This document shows positions 22,304 to 32,950 of a stretch of DNA of 64,000 nucleotides, one piece after another. The position numbers and the translations under genes were made by a program. The notes under the pieces are model-generated. The model worked only from the letters and a program-made list of their open reading frames with translations. It ran no database searches and was not told the origin of the DNA. The stretch covers positions 131,011,854-131,075,853 of the forward strand of contig CM038052.1 of assembly GCA_021397845.1 (NCBI GenBank), read 5' to 3'. Numbering within the stretch: the stretch's first letter is position 1; every line of letters starts with the position of its first letter. The DNA is from Areca catechu (Eukaryota; Streptophyta; Magnoliopsida; Arecales; Arecaceae).

Positions 22304-22655
22304 TTTTTGGTATCAGAGCTTCTGTTCTGCATCAAAGGAGATGCTGGCCTCTGCTTTGATGGACCAGCTCACCTTGTTGTTGGAGGGGTGGAAGCTCTGG
22401 CCAAAGCGAGATATCCCCAAAGGAAGAAGAAAGCAAAGGACTCGAGGAAGAGGACGAAGGGACAGACTGGACCCAGGGGAACCTTGGACTCGGAGGAAGG
22501 ACCCTACTCTAACAAAGGAGGAAGAAAGAGGGAACTAACCTGGTTCCTTAGAAGATTTGAGGCAACTGGGAGGAAGGAGAAAGCTCGGAGACTGCAGCGA
22601 GTGTGGAGAATTCAAAAGAATAGATATTTCAGGTAAGAACCTCTTTTCATTTTGA
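22304..22655 (+). mobile_element. PBS and truncated internal start of H
   Basis: PBS TGGTATCAGAGC at 22308-22319 is a perfect initiator-Met match. A basic, Arg/Lys-rich frame opens with MLASALMDQL at 22341 and stops at about 22538. A good splice-donor-like CAG/GTAAGAAC follows at 22632. The internal region breaks off at about 22655, where Tat J sequence resumes. I do not recognise the protein; a gag N-terminus is possible. Confidence 0.5.
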
Positions 22656-22942
22656 AGTGACCGGCGCATCCGTACTGTTACAACCTCTCCGCCAACGATT
22701 CACTCCATGTGCTGGCCATCAATGAAAAAGGCATCCCAGCTGCTATAAATTCTGTGCCAACATTAACTGCTCCTCGGACATGGCCACGTGGTGCCCCCGC
22801 ACTGGCCTACAGGACCGTCCCCCGGAGTGCCAGCAATCATGGCCATCATTGTGCCAGATCTTCACCTTTCCACGTCAGCATCACAGTTACTCCCTTCGTC
22901 CTGAGCACCGTGCACTAACGAGCCTTGAGAGTGGGGGGCAAA
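22656..22942 (+). other. Tat J 3' untranslated end and polypurine tract
   Basis: Non-coding and GC-rich. It ends with GAGAGTGGGGGGCAAA (22927-22942), a strong polypurine tract of the kind seen in Tat elements. This fixes the start of the 3' LTR next to it. Confidence 0.65.
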
Positions 22943-24413
22943 TAATATGACAAGACCGCTGACGTAGAGCAGTTGACAGGCACCAAGCCAAAGAAAGCTG
23001 TCGTGTCAGACGCCGCGTCAACTTCCCTGCTCAGACGCCATCACTAAGCTAAGCTCTCCTATAACAACGGGATCGCTCATCGAAGCCGAGCTCCATCTTC
23101 CACCAGGTCGGACCCGCGAGCCCGAGACAACTAGGCCAGAGCCGAGCAGTGCCCTCCAGATCAAGCCCCTCTTCAAGGTTGATCCCTCTAGACTGGGCCC
23201 ACATTCTACCCTCCTGAGTGAGCCCCCTCGGAGATCGAGCCCCGCAGTCAAAGTCGAGCTCAGCCCTCCTCCACCATGTGGAGCCTCTCTAAGGTCGAGC
23301 CCTCTGGATTGGGCCCGCTCTCTACCCTCCTGAGCGAGCCCTCTCGAAGATCGAGCCCCGTGGTCGGAGTCGAGCTCAGCCCTCCTCCACCACTTGGAGC
23401 ATCTTCGAGGTCGAGCCCTCTGGAATGGCCCGCTCTTTGCCCTCCTGAACGAGCCCCTCAGAGATCGAGCCCCATGGTCGAAGTCAAGCTCAGCCCTCCT
23501 CGACCACATGGAGCCTCTTCGAGGCCGATCCCTTTGGACCGGGCCCGCGCTCTACCCTCCTCTGTCGAGGCGATCCTGCAAGCTCGGGATGCCTATGTCG
23601 AAGTCTAGCCCTGCCTTTCCAGCTCAGCCCCTAGCTCAGGCATAAGCACCGCCATCCCAGGACTCTGGTGAGCCACCCGAGGATCGCATGGAGACATTCG
23701 TCAGACCGCAGTGACCACCTGCCATCGCTGGTTATACCAGAAAGGGGAGATACCCACTAATCAACCAGGTTACCAACCACCTGAACCACCTGAAAGAAGA
23801 TGTCAACCAGGAGATTCGATTCCCAAGGGAGGTGGCCCACCAATCGAGGTACTGCCAGGTTTCCCAGAATGAAGTGACCAGAGGGAATATCAAAACACAT
23901 GATAGCTTCCCTTATCACGAATTGGGAAAGGCACCTCGGGACACCGCCGAACACGACTGACAGCCTAGCGAAATCCCAAGATGAGCGCCCAATAGTAACC
24001 TAGCTACAAAGCTCGATGGAAGCAAGACTAAGGAGGTAACACATGCAATACCACCAAAAAACACAAGTGCAAGCTAAACCAGTAGAACACAGCACCACAA
24101 GCAAATCCAAGCAAGGGCGGGCAAAAGGCCACATAGAGAATCCCTCTAGCCAGGCCACTCTTCCCCCGACACACTTGCATCCCACTCTCACACTACTCAC
24201 TCCTCCAGCATGGAGTCCATCAAGAGGGACTCGACTAGGAGGATCTACTCCCCTAGATCATCACTGACTTGACCGTCAGAGTGCCCCCCGGAAACCCCAG
24301 CCCGAGTCACTAACCCCTGTTTTGCAGGCTCAGGACCACCGGATGGCCAAACCATGAAAGGAGCTCACTCCATCGTCGACAGCAGCTACGGGCCACGATG
24401 ATCTTGGCAGCAA
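22943..24413 (+). mobile_element. 3' LTR of Tat element J
   Basis: The left border is set by the polypurine tract. The right end has the Tat-style CCCCGGAAACCCCAG ... CCCTGTTTTGCAGG ... GGCAGCAATA, comparable with the LTR end of Tat element F (GCATCAATA). Length is about 1470 bp. An inner repeat of 115-116 bp lies at about 23165-23590. The sequence after 24413 is gypsy B leader, so J appears to be inserted in B. Confidence 0.7.
23165..23590 (+). repeat. 115-116-bp tandem repeat inside the J LTR
   Basis: The marker TACCCTCCTGAG recurs at 23207, 23323, 23438 (as TGCCCTCC) and 23553: intervals 116, 115 and 115. Units carry GAGATCGAGCCCC and GAGCTCAGCCCTCC boxes. This is a different sequence from the 118-bp array but of similar length. 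Confidence 0.85.
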
Positions 24414-25190
24414 TAGGTATCGTCATCACCATCCATCCTCTGTTCTAGAATTTATAATTTTTTCTACATCGAGATCTGTGCCAAATTCTGCATCATTTGA
24501 AACCCTAATTTTTTGACTTCTACTATTTTTGCATACTTAACTCAACCTAACCTAATCAACTTCCTCCCACCCAAATCTCAAGCCAAACTTTGATTGATAA
24601 CCCTAGTTAACTTAAACTTAACTTTACACATCATAAATCATTAAAAAAATATTTTATTTTTTGCTATGTTTTAGTTTGCATCAGACCATTGAATGTTCAT
24701 CATCTTTCAATCTAATCTTAAGGGCAATCAATATAAAATCAGGGCAAGAGGTCATAACTTGTCCTGAGCCCAAAACAACCACCCAGCATTTCCACCCAAG
24801 CCTTAATTAAATTTGATTAGACTTAATTTGCCCTAGAGGGCTAAGTGACACCAACAGGTCGGGTCTGAGCTGTATGGGCCAACTAGTGTATTTAATCCTT
24901 TAGCTATTACAGAAAGCTGGTGTCTAAGGCTGGGGGTCCAGAGTCAAATGACCTAAATGGACTAGTGATTTATAATTAGGACCCTGTGACAAGCAGGGGG
25001 AACCTCCCACCACCCCACCCCCTACCTAGCCAGCAGAAGGATTAGCTATTGGGTTAAGTGTAAGTTGAGCTGACCCATTCAGTTTTGACTCTAGGTCTAA
25101 GAAACCCTAGAATTATACTAACTTTTTTTTTCTTTAGCATGCTCGGCTGCATCATTCCACTTTGATTGTTTGATTTGTTGCATGACCACT
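24414..25190 (+). other. 5'-truncated leader of gypsy B
   Basis: This non-coding sequence matches leaders of G1 (46770-47530) and G2 (51640-52400) in order: ATCACCATCC, GAAACCCTAATTTT, the GTGACACCAACAGGTCGG block, and the CTGGTGTCTAAGGC block. The first about 330 bp that should follow the LTR are missing because J sits at 24413. Confidence 0.75.
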
Positions 25191-26447
25191 AGATTAGAAC
25201 CCAATAGCAAAAGTCCAAACCTCAACCCAGCCTAATTATGGATTCCAATTTTAAGGCCTTGATAAAGGCCATGAGTGATCAAATTATCTCCTAAATGAAC
25301 TGTAGGTTTGACCAATTCAACACCCGAACCCAAGATCAGCTAGCCCAAATGAACCAATCTAATACCCAAATCCAAACCCAACTTGCCTAATTGACCAACC
25401 AGATAACCCAAACATCAACCAAACACCACTAGGATGAACCAATTAGCCACTAGATTCGACCAAGTAGGCCAATGATTTGACCAGGCCACCACTAGGATTG
25501 ATCCATTAGATGACCAAGTAGGAACCCTAGGCAAGACCCATAGAGCTGAACCCCAGTAACCCATAGTCTATAGGAATCAGCCTAGTGCCAATCAGCTTTC
25601 CCCTAGTCTACCTGAACCTTATAGGATTAGTACCCCTAGATGTGAGCCTAGTATTGTTCCATTTTTCCCTAGTCAACCCCCTCTTACCTCCTTATTGGCT
25701 CACCAGAATGACATTTAAGAGGACATATATGAGGCTGACCCAAGCTTAGTAGAGGAGTATGAGAAAGAAGAAGAGGAGTTTTCTATAGAAGACTCAGAAT
25801 TAGTTGACCCAGTAGGTGCCCAGGTAGAAGCCAACCAAAGATTAGTTGACCCAGTAGACCCTGACCACATCCAGATTGTAGAGGAAGAGCAGTTAAAGGA
25901 AAAGAACCCTGATACTGCTATCAGAACCATACCCGAGGAGCCACTAAAAGAGAGCCCAACTATAGAACCCAGTCCTTTGATTCAAGAACCAGAAGAATTT
26001 CTTAAGGACTTGATCTATTTAGACCAATACCCTCATGATGAAGTCATTCCTTTAACTCCAATTGATCTCTTCCCTGAAATTAACGACCCATTCCTCCACA
26101 ATGTAGACCCTATAGGAATACCTCAAACCCATAAGGTAAAACTCATTAGTCTAGGAATAATTCTTAACACACCTTCTTGCTTTCAATTTTATCCAATCAA
26201 TCCCAAACCCTTTTCCTGCCAGACTAACCCTGAACCTAAATCTTATTTTCTACCATTTCCTGAAACTTCTTCTATTTTTTTTATTAGGTTGCATTTTATA
26301 GGAGTTTGCATGTTGCATTCGTTCATTATTCATGTCATGTTTGCATCTTATTTTAGGAAAACTCGATGGAACCTAGTAGGAGTACATAGCAAGTTCTCAT
26401 GTGCATGCCATGCAAGGGTCAAACCTAATAAGTCTATAGTCTGTTAG
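25191..26447 (+). pseudogene. Chimeric gag/acidic/vestigial-integrase ORF of gypsy B
   Basis: The first part (25240-25710) is a broken Gln/Asn-rich coil region starting near MDSNFKALIKAM with several stops. From 25719 to 26447 one frame of 242 codons is open: EADPSLVEEYEKEEEE, EPEEFLKDLIYLDQYP, LFPEINDPFLHNVDPIGIP, then FIRLHFIGVCMLHSFI and FASYFRKTRWNLVG with CKFSCACH as SKFSCACHARV. The end is the same integrase-core vestige as in D. No capsid core, knuckle, protease or polymerase is present. That this frame is open over 240 codons while nearby pol genes are riddled with stops is notable. Confidence 0.78.
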
Positions 26448-26640
26448 GTTTTGTCCCGTAAAGTTAAATAAGATTTTCTTTGATAGGAAAGTTTAGTCGA
26501 GTCTAATATGTGTTAGTTAAGTCCAATAAATTCATAGCCTGAATTACATGTCTGCACCTACACTTACCTCTGCACAGCATATGCATCATGAAATTAGTCA
26601 AAAGCTGAACATAACTAACAAACTATATAACAACTTGGCT
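26448..26640 (+). other. Non-coding linker of B
   Basis: It matches the linkers of D, G1 and G2 and has stops in every frame. Confidence 0.55.
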
Positions 26641-27128
26641 AATTACCAAAAGAAAGATAAAGAATTTTCTGCAAAGGATTTGTGATTGTAAAAGAATTTT
26701 TTGCTCGCAAAGCTGGCCCATCAAAAATAATGAAGAGTAATGGACCCAATGCCTATGTGCCTGAGATATCACCTGATTTAGGTATTAGCTCCACCTTCAT
26801 CATCTCAGATCTTATAGAATCTAGGGAGCTAGCAGTGATACCTAGCAAGAACTTTGAGCCACTCCCTTCCCTTGTGAGTGAACCCACCTATGAGCGATCA
26901 CATACAATTTAGCCTTTTGGTGAGGTAAATATTGAGAGAGCTCTGAATGATCAAGCTATCGATACTTGGGATAGAGATTGTCAGCGATACTTGGTCCGGT
27001 GGCAAGGTTGGCCAAAATCTGAGGACTCATGGAATGCTGGTACGGATCTGCACGCCTCAACCCAAACCCTCCTTGAGCCAAATTGACCCTTACTCAATGG
27101 GGTCGAGTTCCTCCCACCCCGGGAAAAT
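26641..27128 (+). pseudogene. Integrase C-terminal domain plus chromodomain of B
   Basis: CTD remnant: KIMKSNGPNAYVPEISPDLG, GISSTFIISDLIESREL; then a chromodomain CQRYLVRWQGWPKSEDSW (about 26983-27036). Stops and a shift lie near 26910 and 27040. It ends in the purine tract CCGGGAAAAT beside the LTR. It is closer to G1 and G2 than to C or D (ISPDLG, PFG-E linker), which defines a B/G subfamily. Confidence 0.82.
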
Positions 27129-28663
27129 TGGTGGGGATACCAGGATTAGACACAGATCACTGGATCCCATATGGTTTTATTAGTCATGTGTCAAAGTTTT
27201 GAAAATTTTGTAATCAATTAAGATTGAGTCCGTTGAGGTTAGTTGATTTGTCTCAACCCTCAACCTAGCTGAGTCCTGTACTTCAGTTTGAGTCCAGTAT
27301 AAGCCCAATTTTGTACAAGAGAAGAGGTTGCCCTATGTTGGAGTTCCATCATGACACATCCAAGAGTCAAAAGCCACTACATCAGCCCAGTGGATTTTGT
27401 GTGACAACCCAAGATCCAAGATGTTTCCAAGTATCCCTCCAAATACAATTTTAGATGCCAGATTCCCTCCATATGCTCCCGGAATATTCCATATACTAGG
27501 AGCCCATGTTTCTCAGGTTATTCCAGCACCCCAGGCCCTAAGATTCAAGCCCAGGAAGCAAGCTTAAGCATGAAGAACCAAGATTCTCTTTTGATACCAG
27601 GAATATGCCTGCCTAGGGGACCAGGCGCCCCAGCTTCCAGGAGGCCCAAGCCCATGAGCCATTGGCCCATGGCCAACCTCCCATTTCTGCCCCAAAGCCC
27701 ACATGCCCAAAGGATGAGGCATCCCACTTTGTTGACTTGGTCCAAGCCTAAGTGAAGAAGGAGAAGACTAGGTCAAATCCTAACCTAGATGGGAGTTCTT
27801 CCTAGTTTGTTTAGGACTTGTAATTCTAACCTAGCTAGGAGAGGACTTATAACCCAAGTGTGTAACCCTAGTTAGAGGGCATGAAAATTTTATAAATACC
27901 CAACTCCTCCCCTTCTTGTAATCAACTTTTATTCTTGATATCAAAACCCTAGTAAATTTATTTGAGCTTGCGAGCTTGTGTTTATTTTGCTTTTGTTTTT
28001 GTTTGTGTTTGTGTTTTTCTTGCTTGGCCGAATTCCTTGCTTCCCTAGCATCCTTCCATACCCTAACTCACTACCATCCAAGCCTTCACACATCCAAGAA
28101 GGAGTGCTCTAGGCCACCAAGCAAGGAGATCTTCATCAAGCTTCATGCCGCCCCACTTCTAAACCCTAACCTGATTCCTTCTATACCTAGTTTCCTTTCT
28201 TTTCCTTACTTGCTATTTTGATTGACCCTTGACATTTGCAGGATCCCTGAGGTATTTCACCTCCCTAGAGGAGGCTTTACTTGCCTCCAGGATCGCCCAA
28301 ATAAGCCATCTAATCAGGGGAGTCGAGCTTCATTTTCTAGGCATCAATCTGAGAGCTATGTGACACCTTCGATTATAGATTCTTCAAATCACTGATTGGT
28401 GACATCCTTCCCTTCTTTTAATTTTTGATTTGATGAAGATAAGCTATCCTAAACTAGAAGTTTCTCAACTCTCGGGTCCTGGATACTTATTATCTTGCAT
28501 GAGTTCTTTGCGATCATGATGATTCTATGCATTGCTATCCTATTTGCTAGTTCTTACTTTAGTTTGAGAATTTAGCCTCCAAACCTAAATTATAAAAAAT
28601 ACAAAAAAAATTAGTTTACTATTTTTCCTGCATCTTTAGCAATCTTAGAGTCATCCCGCATCA
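27129..28663 (+). mobile_element. 3' LTR of gypsy B
   Basis: This 1535-bp LTR starts TGGTGGGGATACC and ends TCATCCCGCATCA. A TATA-like TTTATAAATACCC lies near 27888. It matches LTRs at 49768 and 57831 in order of blocks. Directly after its terminus the gag of element C resumes mid-protein, so B lies inside C. Confidence 0.9.
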
Positions 28664-29421
28664 CCAAGCTTAAGTTAGTCCGCTAGGCTAGGTTATATTT
28701 GGCTAATGTTAAGAGAACACTTAGGCAAGAAGGCCGTGAACCCATAGTTACCTGGGGTGCCATGAAAGCTAGGCTTAGAGCCAAATACCTTCCAGAGTCA
28801 TACCACTAGGGGTTGTTGGACCTGTGGTAAAGATTGAATCAGGGTAGCAAGAGTGTGGCTGAGTATATAGCAAAGTTTGATGAGTATGTCATGTGATGTA
28901 ACATAGATAAGCCTGAGTCAATCACCCTATCTAGGTTTAGAGCTGGCCTCAGGAAAAAGATTTAGAGAGAGCTTTACATGAGAGAGGTTAGTGACCTGGA
29001 CCATGCCTACCAAATTACTAAGGATTATGAGCATTTTCAGAGAGGGCCCATCTACCATGGACCCGAGCCCACTAGATACCCTAGTCAGTACCCTGGAGCT
29101 AGCCAGACTCACCAGAGCTGACCCAGTCCAAGTCGACCCAACTCGAGTCTACCCATCCCGAGTCACCTTGACCTGAGCCAACCCCAGTCTAATACTCCTA
29201 TGCCCCATAGAGATGATAGAGGTAAATTAGTAGAGGTTCACAGGAGTCCCAATCCCCAAATAACATGCTTTAGATGTCATAAACCATGCCACTTTGCTAG
29301 CCAATGCCCAGTTAGTGCTCTATAGCTTGGTGAGCTAGAGGAAGAAGAGCTTGAACCCATAGTTCAACCTGAGGGAGAAGTCTATGAGGCTGATGACCAG
29401 CTGCTAGATGAGTATGATGGA
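28664..29421 (+). pseudogene. Gag of gypsy C, 5'-truncated
   Basis: It enters mid-capsid: LKLVR-ARLYLANVKR, TWGAMKARLRAKYLPESYH, VAEYIAKFDEYVM, RELYMREVSDLDHAYQ. A Pro-rich stretch and one zinc knuckle (CFRCHKPCHFASQC, 29266-29307) follow, then the acidic linker EEEELEPIVQPEGEVYEAD. The N-terminal half is absent because element B ends at 28663. Several stops are present (for example near 28858 and 28895). Gag packages the RNA; this copy is dead. Confidence 0.88.
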
Positions 29422-29850
29422 ATGGAGGAGGTACCTAAGTCTGAGAACCTGTTAGGAGTGTTTAGGTGCATCTTGACCCAAACTCAAGTTAAAGAAGATT
29501 GGCGTAGGACTAACATCCTACAAACCTTTATTAAGATAGGGGATAAGGTGTTCAAGGTCATCATAGATAGTGGAAGTTGTGTCAATGCCATCTCTGCCAG
29601 TACAGTAAAATCTTTAGGATTGACCACAGTTCCCCATCCTAGCCCCTATAAGGTTTCTTGGACAGATTCCACCTCCTTCCAAATCAAGTCTAGGTGCCAA
29701 ATCTTAGTTAAACTGCAATCATATGAGAAAAAGATTTGGTATGATGTCCTTCCCATGGAAGTAAGTAGTATCATTTTAGGTTGACCTTGGCTTTATGATC
29801 ATGATGCAACCTGTTTGGTCGAACCAATATCTGTGGTTTTAGTCACCATG
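29422..29850 (+). pseudogene. Aspartic protease of gypsy C
   Basis: The active-site box is VIIDSGSCVNAIS (about 29563-29601), within a fold of usual retropepsin length, followed by WYDVLPMEVSSIILG. A TGA at 29782 replaces the Arg codon expected before PWLYDHDA (CGA to TGA). It would cut the Gag-Pol polyprotein. It is continuous with gag upstream and with the RT linker downstream. Confidence 0.9.
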
Positions 29851-30926
29851 AGAGAAAGTTTGTGATCCACCCAACTCCACCTAGAGACCCAATTAAGAGA
29901 GATTCTAGTAGCCTTAAGGACAAGAAACCAGGAGTTAATCTGATTAAGGCTAAGGAGTTAAAGAAGGAAATTGCTGAGGGTAACCCAATTTGGATCTTGA
30001 GCACCAAAGAAATTCATGAGCCGACCTAAAAGGAACACCCTCCAAAAATTATTGAGGCTCTCAAAGAATTTGAGAATGTATTTCCTGATAATTTACCTGA
30101 TCAATTACCACCCCTTAGAGACATCCAACATGCCATAGATCTGGTCCCAGGAGGAGCCACTTTACCAAACCTTCCTCACTATAGAATGAATCCCAGTGAG
30201 CATCAAGAGCTACAAAAACAAGTGGGAAAGTTACTTAGGAAGGGTTCCATTAAGGAGATCTTGAGTTCATGTGCAGTCCTTGCTCTACTGACCCCTAAGA
30301 AAGATGGTACTTGGAGGATGTGCATAGATAATAGAGCCATCAACAAAATTACTATGAACTATAAGTTTCCTATCCCCCGATTGGATGATATGCTAGATAT
30401 GATGGCTAGTGCAAAAGTTTTCTCAAAGTAAGACCTTAAGATTGGCTACCATCAGGTTAGGATTAGACCCGGGGATGAGTGGAAGACCGCATTCAAGACT
30501 AAGGATGGCCTGTTTGAGTGGGTTGTGATGCCTTCTGGCCTTTCGAATGCACCAAGTACATTTATGAGGATTATGACCCAAGTCCTGAAAGAATACACTA
30601 GAAAATTTATTGTGGTCTATCTCGATGATATCTTAATTTATAGCAGGACTAGAAAGGACCACCTTAATCACCTCAGACTAGTATGCCAGACCCTTAGGAA
30701 GAATAGCCTCTATGCCAACATCAAGAAATGTGAGTTCATGATACATAGGGTTATCTTCCTAGGTTTTATTGTCACCCTAAAGGGAGTTTCTACTAATCCT
30801 AAAAAGGTTAGGGCAATTGTCAAGTGGCCTGTACCCTCTAGTGTCCATGATGTGCGTAGCTTCCATGGCCTAGCAACCTTTTATATGAGATTTATTAGGG
30901 TTTTAGTACTGTCGTCACACCCATAA
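29851..30926 (+). pseudogene. Reverse transcriptase of gypsy C
   Basis: After a broken linker (29850-30185) the RT opens at 30186: VLALLTPKKDGTWRMCIDNR, KITMNYKFPIPRLDDMLD, a TAA at 30429 where Leu is expected (SK-DLKIGYHQVRI), MPSGLSNAPSTFMRIM, the catalytic VVYLDDILIYSR (near 30615), and VIFLGFIVT. The frame is the same on both sides of the TAA. Typical chromovirus spacing. Inactive because of this stop and the broken linker. Confidence 0.93.
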
Positions 30927-31400
30927 CAAACTATATTAAGAAGGGTACATTTGAGTGGACCAAAGTTGTTGATAAGGCCTTCATAGAACTTAAGGATAAG
31001 ATGACCCATGCACCTATCCTTAGATTACCTGATTTCTCTAAGGTGTTTAAGGTCGCTTGCGATGCCTCAAAAGTAGGAATAGGTGGGTACTGAGTCAAGA
31101 AAATCATCCCGTAGCCTTCTTCGATGAGAAGCTGAATGAGGCTAAACTTAAGTACTCTACCTATGACAGAAAAAATTTATGCTATAGTCCAGGCCCTTAG
31201 ATATTGGAGATATTACTTACTATCGCAGGAGTTTGTCTTATTTTTTGACCATGAGGCACTCCAGTTCCTGAACTCCCAAAAGAAACTCAACCCAAGGCAT
31301 GGTAAATGGCTCAAGTACATTCAGACATATACCTTTGTCCTGAAACATCATGCCAGCATAGAAAATAAGGTAGCAGATGCCCTTAGTCATAGGTCTTTAC
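30927..31400 (+). pseudogene. RNase H of gypsy C
   Basis: The frame shifts around 30915. The RNase H then reads FEWTKVVDKAFIELK, VACDASKVGIGGY (first Asp), a shift, MTEKIYAIVQALRYWRYYL where the conserved Glu region is degraded, FDHEALQFLNSQ, and KVADALSHR (last Asp). It degrades genomic RNA during copying. It lies directly between RT and integrase as usual. Confidence 0.88.
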
Positions 31401-32409
31401 CTTTAGGTTTAGTTAGCACCCAAGTCATAGGGTTTGATAGATTAAAGGATGAGTATGAAGCCTACCCTAACTTTCAAGACATTTACCAAATCCTTAGGCT
31501 AGGACCATCCAATACCCTTAATGAGTATACCATTCAGGATGGCTACCTGTTCAAGAACAATAGGCTCTGTATCCCAAGAACATCCCTTAGAGAGTTCCTG
31601 ATTTGGGAGACCCATGCTGGAGGATTAGCTGTCACTTTGATAGGAATAAGACCATCTTAGTGATAGAAGACCAATTTTATTGGCCAGGTTTGAAAAGGCA
31701 TGTTGCTCGAATAGTAGCCAGGTGTAGAACTTGTGTTGCTGCAAAATAGAAGAAGCAAAACACTGGTCTCTACAGACCTTTACCAGTTCTTGATTGCCCT
31801 TGGCAGGAACTCAGTATGGACTTCGTGTTTGGAATACCTAAGACCAAGAAAAGACATGATTTTATCTTTATAGTGGTCGATAGGTTCTCTAAGATGGCTC
31901 ACTTCATCCCATGTTCCCAGACCTTTGATGCGTCTAGAGTAGCAAAACTTTTCTTAGATAATGTGGTTAGACTCCATGGCCTACCCAAGACCATCGTATC
32001 TGATATGGATGTTAGGTTCACCAATTATTTCTGGAAAACCCTCTAGCACCTATTAGGGACCAAGCTTAAGTTTGCTATAGCCTACCACCCCCAAAATGAT
32101 GGCCAAATCAAAGTGGTGAACCATATCCTAGGAAACCTCCTTAGATGCCTGGTAGGTGAACACATTGGAAATCGGGACTTATTGTTGCCTAGAGCAGAGT
32201 TCGCCTATAATAGCTTAGTGAATAGGACCACAGGCAAGAGTCCTTTTGAGAAGTCCATGGGTTTAAGCCTAATCGTCCCATTGATCTGATTCCTTTACCT
32301 ATTCATGAACGAGTCTCAGAGTCTGCAGAGTCATTCGCACAGCATTTTAAAGACTTGCATAAAGACATTAGCCAAAAGATTAATCTAAGTAATGAAACAT
32401 ATATGAAAC
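31401..32409 (+). pseudogene. Integrase (zinc and catalytic core) of gypsy C
   Basis: The zinc part has HAGGLA ... CRTCVAAK. The core has LSMDFVFGIPKTKKRHD (first Asp, near 31815), IVSDMDVRFTNYFWKTL (second Asp), a TAG for Trp at 32044, AIAYHPQNDGQ, then IKVVNHILGN where the catalytic Glu reads Lys. LPRAEFAYNSLVNRTTGKSPF follows. Frames break near 31655 and 32262. With Glu replaced and stops present it cannot integrate DNA. This copy is the reference for recognising the vestiges in A, B, D and G. Confidence 0.92.
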
Positions 32410-32950
32410 TAGCTAATTCCTGAAAAAGAGCCAAGGAATTTGATGTAGGGGATTCTATCATAATTATGCTTAGGCCTGAGCAGTTCCCACCCAGGACCGT
32501 TAAGAAGCTTCATGCTCATAGAGCCAGACTTTTTAGAGTGATAGAGAAGGTTGGAACAAATGCCTATGTGTTAGATTTGCCCCCGGATTTTGGCATTAGT
32601 TCTACCTTCAATATTGCAAACCTGGTTGAATATAGGGAATGGGCAGCAATACCCAGTGAGGCCTTTGGACCTATTCCATCCCTTGTGAGTGACCCCAGCC
32701 CAGAGTGTCCATCAATTAATTAGCCTGAGAGAGGAGAACGGATCGAGCATATCCTGGACGATCAAGCCATCATGACCTGGGGCCGTGGCTATCAATGCTA
32801 CCTGGTCCGATGGCAAGGCTGGCCAGAATCAAATGCTTCATGGATTTCTCGAGAGGACTTGAAGCACCTCGACCCAAACCTTCTCGAGAGATATGTGAGC
32901 CAGTATAATCCTTACTCGACAGGGTCGAGTTCCTCCTACCTTGGGAGAAT
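32410..32950 (+). pseudogene. Integrase C-terminal domain plus chromodomain of gypsy C
   Basis: VGDSIIIMLRPEQFPPRTVKK, LFRVIEKVGTNAYVLDLPPD, GISSTFNIANLVEYREWA, then after a stop near 32721 a chromodomain CYLVRWQGWPESNASW (about 32800-32850) and EDLKHLDPNLLERYVSQ. It ends at GGGAGAAT before the LTR. The chromodomain aromatic positions (Y, W, W) are kept. Its terminal arrangement equals that of D and A2. Confidence 0.92.

Noticed and set aside
23018..23645. A 163-codon minus frame and a 110-codon plus frame
   Set aside because: They cover the 115-bp repeats in the J LTR; the reading frames follow from the repeat, not from coding selection.
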